Source of the DNA: Fimbriimonadaceae bacterium
GTDB taxonomy: Bacteria; Armatimonadota; Fimbriimonadia; Fimbriimonadales; Fimbriimonadaceae
DNA: 64,000 bases
NCBI GenBank assembly: GCA_022843485.1
Contig: JALHNM010000001.1
Location: forward strand, 372,001-436,000
Direction: 5' to 3'
This document shows, piece after piece, positions 1 to 8,784 of this stretch. Position 1 is the stretch's first letter, and each line of letters begins with the position of its first letter. The notes beneath the pieces are model-generated. The model was not told the origin of the DNA. It worked only from the letters and a program-made list of their open reading frames with translations, and ran no database searches. The position numbers and the translations under genes are program-made.

Positions 1-457
1 CGCAGGTCGCCAGCACTTCGACCTTTGTCGTGATCAACTCGTACCCGAGCTCGTCGAGCTGACGCTTGATCTCATCGTGGATGCTCGCCGGGAGCGGCAG
101 TTCCACGACCTTGTCGCAGTCCTTGCAGACCACGTGTTCGGTCCCACCGGGGTGCGTGTCCGTGAACCGGCAGGCCACGTAGCCGTCCGCGAGTCCGACG
201 TGGTGGGCCAAGCCGATGTCCACGAGGGTCGCGAGGATCCGGTAGACGCTGACGACGTCGATCCGTCCGCCAGACGACAGGATCTCTTCGTGGATCCCGT
301 ACGCACTGAGCGGACGCTCGACCCGCGACAGCGCGCGGACGACTTGGACGCGAGGCATAGTAATTCGAAGGCCATTTGCCTTCATGCGCTCAAGCGCCAT
401 CTCCTCGTATTGGGAGGTCGATGGACGACGGGGCGCAGCCGTTCGACGACTGGGCAT
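1..457 (-). CDS. Fur-family metal-responsive transcription regulator, truncated by window edge
   Basis: The minus-strand frame starts at the ATG at 457-455 and runs off the left edge of the window, so the C-terminus is missing. The protein begins MPSRRTAAPRRPS. It then shows the Fur winged helix (MKANGLRITMPRVQVVRALS, then GRIDVVSVYRILATL) and the start of the dimerisation/metal domain with HTHPGGTEHVV-type His residues and a CKDC pair that would bind structural zinc. Fur, Zur and PerR cannot be told apart from the part seen. A GTAAT-4-ATTAC palindrome sits directly upstream of the start and may be its own operator. A 113-aa frame overlapping this gene on the same strand is a shadow. Confidence 0.85.
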   Translation of the reverse strand, partial: MPSRRTAAPRRPSTSQYEEMALERMKANGLRITMPRVQVVRALSRVERPLSAYGIHEEILSSGGRIDVVSVYRILATLVDIGLAHHVGLADGYVACRFTDTHPGGTEHVVCKDCDKVVELPLPASIHDEIKRQLDELGYELITTKVEVLATC

Positions 458-471
458 GTAATGCATATTAC
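458..471. promoter_or_regulatory. Possible Fur/Zur-type operator palindrome
   Basis: GTAAT (458-462), a 4-nt spacer GCAT, then ATTAC (467-471) form a perfect 5-bp inverted repeat immediately upstream of the Fur-family start codon. AT-rich dyads of this kind are typical Fur-superfamily operators, and Zur boxes in some bacteria contain TAAT...ATTA. Its position suggests autoregulation. The repeat is short and could be chance. Confidence 0.4.
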
Positions 472-609
472 CTACTAGTCTGAAGAAAAAGGGGTCCCTG
501 GGCTTGCGGCGGACGGAATCCCTAGTTCAAACTCACTGTCAGCTTGACGGGGGTACCGTGCGAGTCCAAGGGAGACGCTCGCCGCCCCGACCAGCCAAGG
601 GAATCACAG

Positions 610-804
610 ATGAAGTTTTACAACCTCAAGACCCGATCGCACGTGGACGTCGCCGACTCGGACGTCCGCAAGACCAAGATGGTCCGCAAGACCAAGAACG
701 GCGAGCAGGTTCGGTACGCCCTCACTGCGGAGTACGAGGGCAGCAAGCTCTTTAAGTTCGTCAACGAGGCCACCTACAAGGCCACCGACGCGAAAGAGGT
801 CTGA
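610..804 (+). CDS. Small conserved-looking basic protein of unknown function (64 aa)
   Basis: The frame from the ATG at 610 encodes 64 residues beginning MKFYNLKTRSHVDVADSDV and ending ATDAKEV. An AAGGGA ribosome-binding site lies 7 nt before this ATG, which favours it over the in-frame ATG at 544. The protein is Lys/Arg-rich in its first half with alternating beta-like segments. It has no cysteines, signal peptide or membrane segment. It resembles short basic proteins seen beside housekeeping genes, but I do not recognise the family; ribosomal protein L33 was considered and rejected. A GC-rich hairpin follows 30 nt after the stop, so it is probably transcribed alone. Confidence 0.7.
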   Translation: MKFYNLKTRSHVDVADSDVRKTKMVRKTKNGEQVRYALTAEYEGSKLFKFVNEATYKATDAKEV

Positions 805-833
805 ACGACCCCTCCTCGCATCCTCGCGAGGCT

Positions 834-863
834 GCGCCCGCCCCTCTGAACTGGGGCGGGCGC
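834..863 (+). terminator. GC-rich hairpin, probable terminator
   Basis: GCGCCCGCCCC (834-844) and GGGGCGGGCGC (853-863) form a perfect 11-bp stem with an 8-nt loop between the small ORF and the DUF1800 gene. The downstream tract (AATTCGT) is only weakly T-rich, so termination efficiency is uncertain. Confidence 0.6.
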
Positions 864-880
864 AATTCGTCTAGTCCGGC

Positions 881-2296
881 ATGGCCCTCCGCAACGACCG
901 AGACAAGACGGCCCACCTCCTCCGACGCTTCGGACTCGGAGCCAGCGAAGCCGAGGTCGACTTTTTCTCGAAAGGGGGCTACCCTGCGGCCGTAGACCGA
1001 CTTTTGGCCTATGAGGACGCCCCGGAAGTCGAGATCGACCCAGAAACGTTCCGGAACGCCCAGGGGATCCTCAACCTTCCGGCCGCCCGAGCCTGGTGGC
1101 ACGCCCGGATCCTCACGACCCGCCGCCCGCTTGAGCAGGCCCTCACGCTCTTCTGGCACCACCACTTCGCCACGAGCGCCGAAAAGGTCGACGTCGGTCC
1201 GACGATGGTCCGCCACGTCGAGACCCTGCGCCGAGGCGCCAAGGGCCGCTTCATCGACCTCCTCCTCGCCGTGAGCAAGGACCCAGCCATGCTTTACTGG
1301 CTGGACAACCACCTCAACGAGAAGGGCAAGCCGAACGAGAACTTCGCCCGCGAGGTGCTGGAGCTCTTCACGCTTGGGATCGGTCACTACACCGAGGGCG
1401 ACGTGAAGGAGGCGGCGCGGGCCTTCACGGGCTGGACCTTCGGCGTCCGGGTCGGAGGCAGGGTCCGGGAAGGGGCGAAGCCACGGGCCACCTCACAGTT
1501 CCAGTTCGTGGCGGCCCAGCACGACGACGGGATCAAGACGATCCTCGGCAACCGCGGGCCCTTCGACGGCGAAGACGTGCTCGGCATCCTCGCCGGTCGG
1601 CCCGAGACGGCCCTGTTCTTGACCCGAAAGGTCTGGGAGTGGTTCGTCTATCCGGATCCCGAGCCCGCCCTCATCGACCGGATCGCGCGACAATGGCGGG
1701 CTCAGGGGCTCGACACCGCCTGGCTCGTCAAGACGATCGCGCTCTCACCGGAGTTCGTTTCGGATCGCGCCTTCCGGGCCGTGGTGAAGAACCCGGTCCA
1801 ATTCTGCGCGAGCACGTTGCGCCAACTCGGGGTCGGCCAGCGGGTGGCGGACAGCCTCGCCGCCGCTGAAGGCAGCGACGCCGGGCTGCGCCGGGCGATC
1901 GCGCCGGCCGCCATCGCCGCCCAGACGACACGGTCGATGGGCATGGACCTGCTCTACCCGCCGGACGTCGCCGGGTGGAAGATCGGCGAGGCGTGGGTCT
2001 CAACGGCCACGATGGTCGAGAGGATGAAGTGGGCAGGGCGGCTTTTCGGCGGCACGGCCGGCCCCGGGTTGAACCTGCCGGCGGCGGCGTACCTCGAGGG
2101 GGCGGGCACCCCCGAAGCCCTAGTCGAACGGATCCTCAGCCTCTTCGACGCCCCAATCCCGGTCGCCAAGCGGGGCCCTCTCCTTGCTGCCGCTCGAGAC
2201 GGGATCGCCGCTGGAGCCTCGCGGGGCACCGTGCAAACCGCGGCCCAAGAGGTCACTCGCCTCGTCTTCGGATCGCCTGAATTCCAGTTCGCCTAG
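881..2296 (+). CDS. DUF1800 domain-containing protein
   Basis: The 471-residue protein matches the DUF1800 family over nearly its whole length. Hallmarks are the N-terminal HLLRRFGLGASEAEVDFF, a WHHHFATSAEKVD block near residue 90, NENFAREVLELFTLGIGHYT near residue 150 followed by AARAFTGW, and the C-terminal PPDVAGWKIGEAWVS region. DUF1800 proteins are usually partnered with a DUF1501 protein and are thought to act on or near the cell surface; their biochemical role is unknown. No DUF1501 gene is adjacent here and no classical signal peptide is seen. The gene ends 5 nt before the convergent asnS stop. Start ATG 881 has no strong ribosome-binding site. Confidence 0.9.
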   Translation: MALRNDRDKTAHLLRRFGLGASEAEVDFFSKGGYPAAVDRLLAYEDAPEVEIDPETFRNAQGILNLPAARAWWHARILTTRRPLEQALTLFWHHHFATSAEKVDVGPTMVRHVETLRRGAKGRFIDLLLAVSKDPAMLYWLDNHLNEKGKPNENFAREVLELFTLGIGHYTEGDVKEAARAFTGWTFGVRVGGRVREGAKPRATSQFQFVAAQHDDGIKTILGNRGPFDGEDVLGILAGRPETALFLTRKVWEWFVYPDPEPALIDRIARQWRAQGLDTAWLVKTIALSPEFVSDRAFRAVVKNPVQFCASTLRQLGVGQRVADSLAAAEGSDAGLRRAIAPAAIAAQTTRSMGMDLLYPPDVAGWKIGEAWVSTATMVERMKWAGRLFGGTAGPGLNLPAAAYLEGAGTPEALVERILSLFDAPIPVAKRGPLLAAARDGIAAGASRGTVQTAAQEVTRLVFGSPEFQFA

Positions 2297-2301
2297 GCGG
2301 A

Positions 2302-3723
2302 CTAGAACTCAGCCTGTCCGGGCGTTCGGTGGAACGGGATCGTGTCGCGGATGTTCTTGAGCCCTGTGAGGTACATGATCAACCGTTCGAACCCGAGTCC
2401 GAACCCTGCGTGGGGCACCGCCCCGAACCGGCGAAGGTCGAGGTACCACCAGTAGGCCGACTTGTCGAGGCCTTGCTCGTCGATCCTCGACTCGAGCACG
2501 TCGAGCCGGTCTTCGCGTTGCGAGCCGCCGATGAGCTCGCCGATCCGAGGGACGAGCACGTCCATCGCTCTCACGGTCTTCCCGTCCTCGTTCCCGTACA
2601 TGTAGAACGCCTTGATCTCCTTCGGGTAGTCGGTCAGGATCACGGGGCGGCCGACCTTCTTCTCGGTCAGCCACCGCTCGTGCTCGCTCTGGAGGTCGCT
2701 TCCCCAGGACACCGGGAACTCCCAGGTCTCCCCACTGGATTCCAGTAACCGCACCGCTTCCGTGTAAGTCATCCGCTCGAAACCTGACTCGACGACATGG
2801 CGAAGCGTTGTGAGTAGCTCTGGCTCCACGCGCTGGTTGAAGAACTCGAGGTCCGGGGCGCAGTGCTCCATGACGTCCCCGATGACCTCCCGAACGAACT
2901 CCTCGGCGAGGTTCATGTCCCCCTCGATCGAGCAGAACGCCATCTCCGGCTCAATCATCCAGAACTCGGCGAGGTGGCGGGGTGTGTTGGAGTTCTCCGC
3001 TCGGAACGTAGGACCGAACGTGTAGACGTTCGTGAGCCCGTGGGCAAAGGTCTCGACGTTCAGCTGGCCGCTCACCGTGAGGTAGGCGGGTTTGCCGAAG
3101 AAGTCCTCTTCGGGTTTCGTCGATTTCAGCCGGAACGCCCCCCCGTCGCTCACCTCGGATGGGTGCGACCCGGGCTCGTGCTCCAGCAAGGTCGTGACTG
3201 CGAACATCGCGCCCGCCCCTTCACAGTCGCTCGCCGTGATGATCGGTGTGTGGATCCAAGCGAACCCCCGGTCTTGGAAGAACCGGTGGACGGCCCACGC
3301 CGCGCGGTTGCGGACGCGGGTGACAGCCCCAAAGGTGTTGCCCCGCATCCGGAGGTGGGCGATCTCGCGGAGGAACTCCATCGTCGCCCCCTTCTTCTGG
3401 AGCGGGTAGCTGGTCGGGTCCGCCCCGCCGAAGACCTCGACCCCTGTCGCCTTCATCTCCACCGCCTGGCCGCTACCGGGCGACTCCACGACGACCCCGT
3501 CGAACCGCACGCTCGCCCCGGTTGTGATGCCCTTGAGCGTCTCCTCCGGGATGACCCCGGCATCGACGACGACCTGGAAATCGGCGAAGGTGGATCCGTC
3601 GTTGAGCTGGACAAAACTCACGCCCTTGCTGTCCCGTCGGGTCTTCACCCAGCCATAAGCCGAGGCCTCAGTGCCCGGTGGGGTCCGAAAGAGGTCGCTG
3701 AGCCGTGTCCGCCGGTAGTCCAT
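2302..3723 (-). CDS. asnS: Asparaginyl-tRNA synthetase
   Basis: The 473-aa protein is a class IIb aminoacyl-tRNA synthetase that charges tRNA-Asn with asparagine. Residues about 10-110 form the OB-fold anticodon-binding domain ([20 protein letters not shown]). The catalytic core follows, with FTVSGQLN-like, [20 protein letters not shown] (motif 2 region) and the C-terminal motif 3 [29 protein letters not shown] and the length fit AsnS rather than AspS. The ATG at 3723 lies 9 nt downstream of a TACACT box, so the mRNA is probably nearly leaderless. The gene is transcribed alone. Confidence 0.96.
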   Translation of the reverse strand: MDYRRTRLSDLFRTPPGTEASAYGWVKTRRDSKGVSFVQLNDGSTFADFQVVVDAGVIPEETLKGITTGASVRFDGVVVESPGSGQAVEMKATGVEVFGGADPTSYPLQKKGATMEFLREIAHLRMRGNTFGAVTRVRNRAAWAVHRFFQDRGFAWIHTPIITASDCEGAGAMFAVTTLLEHEPGSHPSEVSDGGAFRLKSTKPEEDFFGKPAYLTVSGQLNVETFAHGLTNVYTFGPTFRAENSNTPRHLAEFWMIEPEMAFCSIEGDMNLAEEFVREVIGDVMEHCAPDLEFFNQRVEPELLTTLRHVVESGFERMTYTEAVRLLESSGETWEFPVSWGSDLQSEHERWLTEKKVGRPVILTDYPKEIKAFYMYGNEDGKTVRAMDVLVPRIGELIGGSQREDRLDVLESRIDEQGLDKSAYWWYLDLRRFGAVPHAGFGLGFERLIMYLTGLKNIRDTIPFHRTPGQAEF

Positions 3724-3783
3724 CGTCCCGCGAGTGTACCGACCCCCTCGCTCGTGGACCCCGTGCCGGCCGGGCTGGACGGC

Positions 3784-4632
3784 CTAGCCGGGTGTACGGG
3801 GGTACTGCCCGTCCAGGACCCGCTGGTACCCACCGCCGAGGAACCACCGCTCGAGCTCCTTCGTGCGGTGTACCGGCATTGGGTGAGTCGATCGCATTCC
3901 GTAGAGGAAGAACACCAAAGCCTTGCCCACAGAATCGAGCCCGCTGACGTCCTGGTAGGCCCGGGATTGGTCGAGGAACGCCTCGACGCTCGCCTCGTCG
4001 TTCATACGGGTCGACCCGGCACAGAGCTTGAGGTTCGCCGTCGCGCTGAGCGTGAAGTCCTGGGAGCAGAGCAGCCCGGCCCTGTCCGCCGAAAGCTCGG
4101 CCTGTCGCGACCACTCGAGGAAGGCGAGCACCAGGGCCATCCCGACCACGTCCGTCACCCCTAGAGTCCGCCGGCCCAAGGCGTCGAGCAACGGGATCAG
4201 CACCGAAGCGATCGAGTGGTAGAGCATGTGCCCGCTCTTGATATGCCCCAGTTCGTGGCCGACTAGATGGAAGAGTTCCTCGTCGGTGAGCGAGTCGATC
4301 ATTGAACTGCGAACAGTGACGTACGGCCGCTCGACCCCGCCGGCGAACGCGTTCGGGAACGGGTTGTTCGAGACGTAGAGCTCGGGCTCGGGCAGATCGA
4401 GCACCTCGCAGCACTCGCGCATGATCCCGTAGAGCCGTCCGAACTGGCGTGGCCCGCATCGGACGGCGGTCGCCATGTTGTAGCAGTACATCCACCTGTC
4501 CCACCCGATCTCGTGGAACTTCTGGACGACTTGGGGCAGGAGGGGCACTTTCTGCAGCGCCTCCATCGCCTTTCGGTCGGTGTCGGCGGTGTACGCGTCG
4601 GGGTGCAGGCCTGGGAACCGTCGGCGGGACAT
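3784..4632 (-). CDS. M48-family zinc metallopeptidase
   Basis: The 282-aa protein carries the zinc site HELGH at residues 126-130 inside HLVGHELGHIKSGH, with a downstream glutamate in RQAELSADRAG as likely third ligand, as in M48 (HtpX/Ste24-like) peptidases. There is one hydrophobic segment near residues 137-180 and no N-terminal signal. The ATG at 4632 (MSRRRFPGLH) is preferred over an in-frame upstream ATG because TACACT lies 8 nt before it, the promoter pattern seen throughout this window. It lies 71 nt downstream of cheX on the same strand but probably has its own promoter. The substrate is unknown; membrane protein quality control is typical of the family. Confidence 0.88.
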   Translation of the reverse strand: MSRRRFPGLHPDAYTADTDRKAMEALQKVPLLPQVVQKFHEIGWDRWMYCYNMATAVRCGPRQFGRLYGIMRECCEVLDLPEPELYVSNNPFPNAFAGGVERPYVTVRSSMIDSLTDEELFHLVGHELGHIKSGHMLYHSIASVLIPLLDALGRRTLGVTDVVGMALVLAFLEWSRQAELSADRAGLLCSQDFTLSATANLKLCAGSTRMNDEASVEAFLDQSRAYQDVSGLDSVGKALVFFLYGMRSTHPMPVHRTKELERWFLGGGYQRVLDGQYPRTPG

Positions 4633-4703
4633 CTCAAGGCAGTGTACGCCTGAGGCCGGTTCGGGGTGGCACGGCCTAGGGGGGGCCTGGGCCGTGCCTG
4701 GCG

Positions 4704-5183
4704 TCAAGCCGCCTTGGCTCGACGCTCTTGGAGCGAAACGTTGATCTCGAAGTCGCCCACGCCGGCGAGCTTCATCGGGATAACCAAGGCAGGGATGTCG
4801 AGCGTCGAGATCTTGACGTTCGAGCCCTTGACGATCGTGGGAGGCGTGATGTCACAGGTGTAGCCCTGGCCCGCCAAAAGCGTCATGGAGTTCCCACTGA
4901 TCATGTTGCCGAGCTCGGCGATCGCCGAGGCGGCCAGCTGGTCGAAGGTCACGACTTGGGTGCCCAGCATGAGCGAAGCGATCTTGTCCGCCGCGATAAT
5001 GGACATGCCGTAGATCACCTGCCCTTCGACCTCGCCCGTGATCCCACAGACGATGTTGACCTGCTGCGACGTGAAGACCTGTGGCCGTGCACTCAACTGC
5101 CCCCTCTCAGGGGTGACGTTGAGCAAGGTCTGCATGACGCTCATCGCCGCTTGCACGAACGGAGTTACGTACTCGACTTTCAT
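4704..5183 (-). CDS. cheX: CheX-like chemotaxis phosphatase domain protein
   Basis: The 159-aa protein has the CheC/CheX/FliY-type fold signature. ELGN (residues 90-93) lies within SAIAELGNMISGNSMTLLAG, which supplies the Glu and Asn that dephosphorylate CheY-P. Only one such motif is present, as in CheX. The start at 5183 is supported by a G-rich stretch (GGATGGGGG) just upstream and by alignment of MKVEYVTPFVQAAMSV to the family N-terminus; a longer in-frame start at 5339 would overlap cheY. It lies 29 nt after cheY and is probably the last gene of the che operon. Confidence 0.85.
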   Translation of the reverse strand: MKVEYVTPFVQAAMSVMQTLLNVTPERGQLSARPQVFTSQQVNIVCGITGEVEGQVIYGMSIIAADKIASLMLGTQVVTFDQLAASAIAELGNMISGNSMTLLAGQGYTCDITPPTIVKGSNVKISTLDIPALVIPMKLAGVGDFEINVSLQERRAKAA

Positions 5184-5212
5184 AATTGCCCCCATCCTTT
5201 CATCCTCGAAAG

Positions 5213-5578
5213 CTAGGCGGCGAGAAGCTTTTCGACGGCCTCGAGCACGCGGTCCGGCTGGAACGGCTTGACGATGAAGTCTTTCGCGCCCGACTGGATC
5301 GCTTCGACGACCATGTTCTTCTGTCCCATCGCCGTGCACATGACCACCTTCGCGTTGGGGTCCTGCGTCCGGATCTCCTTCAAGGCTTGGATGCCGTCCA
5401 TTTCCGGCATCGTGATGTCCATCGTGACGAGGTCCGGCTTCAGCTCACTATAGAGCTTGACCGCCTCGGCCCCGTTCGTCGCCTCGCCGCAGACCTCGTA
5501 ACCGTTCTGCGTGAGAATGTTCTTCAATGTCACCCTCATGAAGAGGGCGTCGTCCGTGATTAGGATGCGTTTCGCCAT
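5213..5578 (-). CDS. cheY: Single-domain response regulator CheY
   Basis: The 121-residue receiver domain has every expected residue: the acidic pair DD at 9-10, phospho-acceptor Asp54 in VTMDITMPEMDG, Thr82 and Lys104 in the IVKPF motif. There is no output domain. It would carry phosphate from CheA to the motility apparatus, or to pilus machinery, since no flagellar genes are visible here. Its first 19 nt overlap the end of cheR, which indicates translational coupling within the operon. Confidence 0.95.
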   Translation of the reverse strand: MAKRILITDDALFMRVTLKNILTQNGYEVCGEATNGAEAVKLYSELKPDLVTMDITMPEMDGIQALKEIRTQDPNAKVVMCTAMGQKNMVVEAIQSGAKDFIVKPFQPDRVLEAVEKLLAA

Positions 5579-6372
5579 TGCTTGTCCCCTTTGATCGGCT
5601 TGCGGTAGAAGAACGGGATCGAGGTCTCGTACCCGATCTCGCCCGACGCGTTGATCCGTTCGGTGCTCCCGACGAAGAGCACCCCGCCCGGTCGCAACGA
5701 GTCGTAGAACCGGCGGTAGAGCTGGTCCTTCGCCTCATCGGTGAAGTAGATCACCACGTTACGGCACATGATCAGGTCGAAACCGCTATCGAACCGATCC
5801 GCCAAAAGATTCTGTGTCTTGAAGGTCAAGTAGCGCTTCAACTCGGGCCGGGCGACGTAATCGTTGCCGGACTGAAGAAGGTACTTGTCACGGAACTCCT
5901 TCGGGACGCCCTTGACGTCGGTAGCCCCAAAGCGACCCTCCCGAGCCTGGCCAAGGGCAGCCTGGTCGATGTCGCTGCCGACGATCGTGTGGGATCCGCT
6001 GAAGTGGGCGTCAAGGATCATCGCGAGGGTGTGGGCTTCGGCCCCATAGCTACACCCGGCGCTCCAACACCTAAGCTTCGAAGAACCCTGAAGGAGTTCG
6101 GGGATCACCTGCGTCCGCATCTGAACCCACTTCTCCGGGTTGCGGAAAAGCTCGGACACATTGATCGCCATCTTGTCGAGGAACGCGGCGGCATTCGATC
6201 GGTTCCCAAGGATCCAAGCCGTAAACTCGTCCAGCGACTTCATGCCCTGCGCCTCGACCATCCCAATGATCCGACGCTGCATCTGGTTCGCCTTGTAGAG
6301 CCCAAGGTCGAGCCCCGCCTGTTTCTTAACAGCGGCGTGGAAGGCGTCCCACTGCTGCTGGTTAGGAAGCAC
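5560..6372 (-). CDS. cheR: Chemotaxis protein methyltransferase CheR
   Basis: The 270-aa protein has an N-terminal helical CheR_N region (to about residue 75) and an S-adenosylmethionine-binding methyltransferase domain. The domain contains INVSELFRNPEKW, CWSAGCSYGAEAHTLAM (the SAM motif, usually GCSSGEE), GSDIDQAALGQAREGRF, FDLIMCRNVVIYF and LFVGSTERI. It methylates receptor glutamates. It overlaps cheB by 11 nt and cheY by 19 nt. The SAM motif reads SYGAEA where many CheRs have SSGEEP; this probably remains functional. Confidence 0.95.
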   Translation of the reverse strand: MLPNQQQWDAFHAAVKKQAGLDLGLYKANQMQRRIIGMVEAQGMKSLDEFTAWILGNRSNAAAFLDKMAINVSELFRNPEKWVQMRTQVIPELLQGSSKLRCWSAGCSYGAEAHTLAMILDAHFSGSHTIVGSDIDQAALGQAREGRFGATDVKGVPKEFRDKYLLQSGNDYVARPELKRYLTFKTQNLLADRFDSGFDLIMCRNVVIYFTDEAKDQLYRRFYDSLRPGGVLFVGSTERINASGEIGYETSIPFFYRKPIKGDKQWRNAS

Positions 6373-7396
6373 GGCGTACCCTCCCTTGGAGGTGTTCGAC
6401 GATCGCGCCCCCGATCCGGTCTATGGGGTGTTCGACGTTGACTCCCCCGACCTCCATCGCGGCCCGCGGCATGCCGTAGACCACACAACTCTCTTCGGCC
6501 TCGCCGAACACGAACCCGCCGGCCTTCCGGACCGAAAGCGCCCCGTCCGCGCCGTCCCGACCCATGCCCGTGAGCACGACACCTACGCAGCGGGACCCGA
6601 ACGCCGCCGCCGCCGTGTTGAACAAGTGGTCGGCTGCCGGACGTACGCCGTGGATCGTGGGCCCCTGGTTCAGGCTCACCTGTCCCCGGCCGTCGACGGT
6701 CATGTGCTGTCCACCCGGCGCAAGAAGCGCAAGGCCCGGAGCCATCCGATCGCCTGCCGCCGCTTCCTTGACCACGACCGTGCCGAGACCGTCCAGTCGC
6801 TTCGCGAAGCTCGCAGTGAACCCGACAGGCATGTGCTGGACGATGAGGATCGGTACGGGCAGACCCTTCGGCAGACTCTCGAACAGCGTCACGAGTGCTT
6901 TCGGCCCACCGGTCGAGCTCGCGATGAGCAGAACTTGGTCGGTCGTCCCTACCCGGCTCGTCGCCCTGACGACCGGTCGGCGCGCCGTCGCTTGTAAGCG
7001 TGCCGCCCGGGCCCCTCGGATCTTGGCCAGGAGCTCGTCCTTCGTGCCGACGAACTTCAGGCTCGCTCCGCCCTGGGGCTTCGTGACGAAATCGATCGCG
7101 CCGGCCTCGAGGGCCCGCATCGTCTGGCTCGCCCCTTCGACCGTAACGCTGCTCACCATAATGACGGCCGTCGGCGATGCCGCCATGATCTCCTTGAGCG
7201 CAGTGAGGCCGTCCATCTCGGGCATCTCGACGTCAAGGGTGACGACGTCGGGACGAAGCCGCTTGACGGCCTCGACGCCTTCACGACCGTTCGACGCCGT
7301 GCCGATCAGGTCCATGTCGTCCTCCGACTTGATCCAGTCGCTTAGGACCCGCCGGATAAACGGCGAATCGTCGATCACCAGCACGCGTTGCTTCAC
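6362..7396 (-). CDS. cheB: Protein-glutamate methylesterase/deamidase CheB
   Basis: The 344-aa protein has an N-terminal receiver domain (DD at 9-10, phospho-acceptor Asp55 in VVTLDVEMPEMDG, Lys in FVTKP) and a C-terminal CheB_methylest domain. The catalytic serine lies in IASSTGGPKAL, the histidine in VQHMPVGFT and the aspartate in GMGRDGADG. It removes receptor methyl groups when phosphorylated. A 4-nt overlap with the HDOD gene upstream and an 11-nt overlap with cheR show tight operon packing. Confidence 0.95.
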   Translation of the reverse strand: MKQRVLVIDDSPFIRRVLSDWIKSEDDMDLIGTASNGREGVEAVKRLRPDVVTLDVEMPEMDGLTALKEIMAASPTAVIMVSSVTVEGASQTMRALEAGAIDFVTKPQGGASLKFVGTKDELLAKIRGARAARLQATARRPVVRATSRVGTTDQVLLIASSTGGPKALVTLFESLPKGLPVPILIVQHMPVGFTASFAKRLDGLGTVVVKEAAAGDRMAPGLALLAPGGQHMTVDGRGQVSLNQGPTIHGVRPAADHLFNTAAAAFGSRCVGVVLTGMGRDGADGALSVRKAGGFVFGEAEESCVVYGMPRAAMEVGGVNVEHPIDRIGGAIVEHLQGRVRRAS

Positions 7397-8259
7397 GGCT
7401 TGGCCAACTCCTGGAACAGGGTTTCGTACTCCTCGTAGCCCACGACGAAAGTATCGGTGATCTCGTCCAGCGCCTCAGGTTGCAGGCCCAAACGTACGAA
7501 GCAGGCCGGACTGAAGGCATAGTGCAACCCGTCCCCGCCAAGCCCGAAGCCCATCGAGAGCGTCAGGTAGTTGCCGATGTGGACGCAGTCCACCAGCGGG
7601 CTCGTCGGGTCGCAAAGGTCAGGGGCGTGGTGGTAGCGGATCGCGAGGATGAGCTCCTCCGGCAGGTTCCACATCCGTCCGAGGTGCTCGCCGACCTCGC
7701 AGTGGTCGTAACCTAGGATCCGGCGCTCCGCCGAGTCGAAGGGCACCTGCGCTCGATTGGCGTACTCGACGATGAGGGCGGTCTTGTCCTCGAGCCACAC
7801 GCTCAAGGCGACCTTCCCCACATCGTGCAGCAGCCCGGCCGTGAACGCTTGGTCCGGGTCGCACTTCCCGCTCAGTCGAGCGACGAGCTGCGCCCCGAGA
7901 GCCGTCCCGAACGAGTTCGTCCACAGATCCTTCGGCCCGAGACCGTAGCCCGTGAGCCTCTTCGACATCCACGGGTAGGTCGCCGCCACGAGGCACAGGT
8001 TCTTCACGCAGCGCATCCCGAGCACGACGACCGACTCCTGGAGGTTCGTAACCTTGCGCTGAAGGCCGTAGTAGGCGCTGTTCGCAAGCCGGAGGACCCG
8101 CACTGCGAGGGCCTGGTCCTGAGCCAGGATCTTCGCGATCCCCGCCGCAGTGCTGGTGCTCGAGTCGGCCTCCCGCATGACCTTCAGCGCGGCCGCGGGG
8201 AGGCTCGGGAGGTCTCCCGTTCGCTGGACGATGTCGTCAAGGGTGATCGTCTTTGCCAT
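7393..8259 (-). CDS. HDOD domain signalling protein
   Basis: The 288-aa protein is almost entirely an HDOD domain. LPSLPAAALKVMREA at the N-terminus, VRVLRLANSAYYGL, and an HD-like AGLLHDVGKVALSVW near residue 145 are followed by HCEVGEHLGRMWNLPEEL. HDOD proteins are non-hydrolytic relatives of HD phosphohydrolases that regulate motility and other signalling. The gene sits inside the che operon (12 nt after cheD, 4-nt overlap with cheB), so a role in receptor output or taxis is a reasonable inference. Confidence 0.9.
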   Translation of the reverse strand: MAKTITLDDIVQRTGDLPSLPAAALKVMREADSSTSTAAGIAKILAQDQALAVRVLRLANSAYYGLQRKVTNLQESVVVLGMRCVKNLCLVAATYPWMSKRLTGYGLGPKDLWTNSFGTALGAQLVARLSGKCDPDQAFTAGLLHDVGKVALSVWLEDKTALIVEYANRAQVPFDSAERRILGYDHCEVGEHLGRMWNLPEELILAIRYHHAPDLCDPTSPLVDCVHIGNYLTLSMGFGLGGDGLHYAFSPACFVRLGLQPEALDEITDTFVVGYEEYETLFQELAKP

Positions 8260-8271
8260 GGTGTGCCTCCG

Positions 8272-8784
8272 TTAAACCGACTTGAGCCGGCAAAGCTCAG
8301 CTTCTCCCGCCTTAACCGTCCGGACCGTGCAAACCCCCGTGGAGGTGTCCACCGTCACCGTCCGGCCCGACGACCCGCCAACGTCCTTGCCCAAAACCCG
8401 TAGGCGGAGCTTGAGGACCAGGGCCTCGACCGCGGTGGCGTTCCGGGCCCCGACGTCCAGCCGTGAGTCGGCTGAGGCGCCGAAGTTGAACACCTGCGCC
8501 CCCCCGGCGTAGGCCACCTGGAGCCGGCCGAGGTCCGCGCCTTGCTTCTCCATAAGCTTGAGCATCTCCGGTAACCCTGTGTCGGCGAATTTGCCGGGCT
8601 TCTCTACCGGCTTGTCCTTGAAGGCCTCCGGGAGCATGATGTGGACCATCCCGCTCACCCCGCTCGCGGCGTCGATCGCACAGAGCCCGATGCAACTCCC
8701 GAGACCCAAGCACGAGTAGACGACGGGCCCTTTGGCCACCTTGATCTCGGCCATCCCGACCGAGAGGACCGTCCCCGTCGGCAT
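8272..8784 (-). CDS. cheD: Chemoreceptor glutamine deamidase CheD
   Basis: The 170-aa protein contains the CheD catalytic centre: Cys in LGLGSCIGLCAIDAASG and His in GMVHIMLPEA, about 18 residues apart. It deamidates receptor glutamines and, in other bacteria, binds and stimulates CheC. The ATG at 8784 overlaps the cheC stop as TGATG, supporting this start (MPTGTVLSVG) over an upstream in-frame ATG. CheC and CheD are therefore translationally coupled, which fits their known complex. Confidence 0.93.
   Translation of the reverse strand: MPTGTVLSVGMAEIKVAKGPVVYSCLGLGSCIGLCAIDAASGVSGMVHIMLPEAFKDKPVEKPGKFADTGLPEMLKLMEKQGADLGRLQVAYAGGAQVFNFGASADSRLDVGARNATAVEALVLKLRLRVLGKDVGGSSGRTVTVDTSTGVCTVRTVKAGEAELCRLKSV

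Noticed and set aside
610-804. Ribosomal protein L33 under Zur control
   Set aside because: The 64-aa protein is basic and small but does not match the L33 pattern (no K-x-N-P-x-K-L-x-L-x-K-Y-C-P region), so the call was withheld.
2863-4164. A 433-residue plus-strand open frame over asnS
   Set aside because: It is a shadow of asnS and the M48 gene, with no recognisable domain and no promoter or ribosome-binding site.
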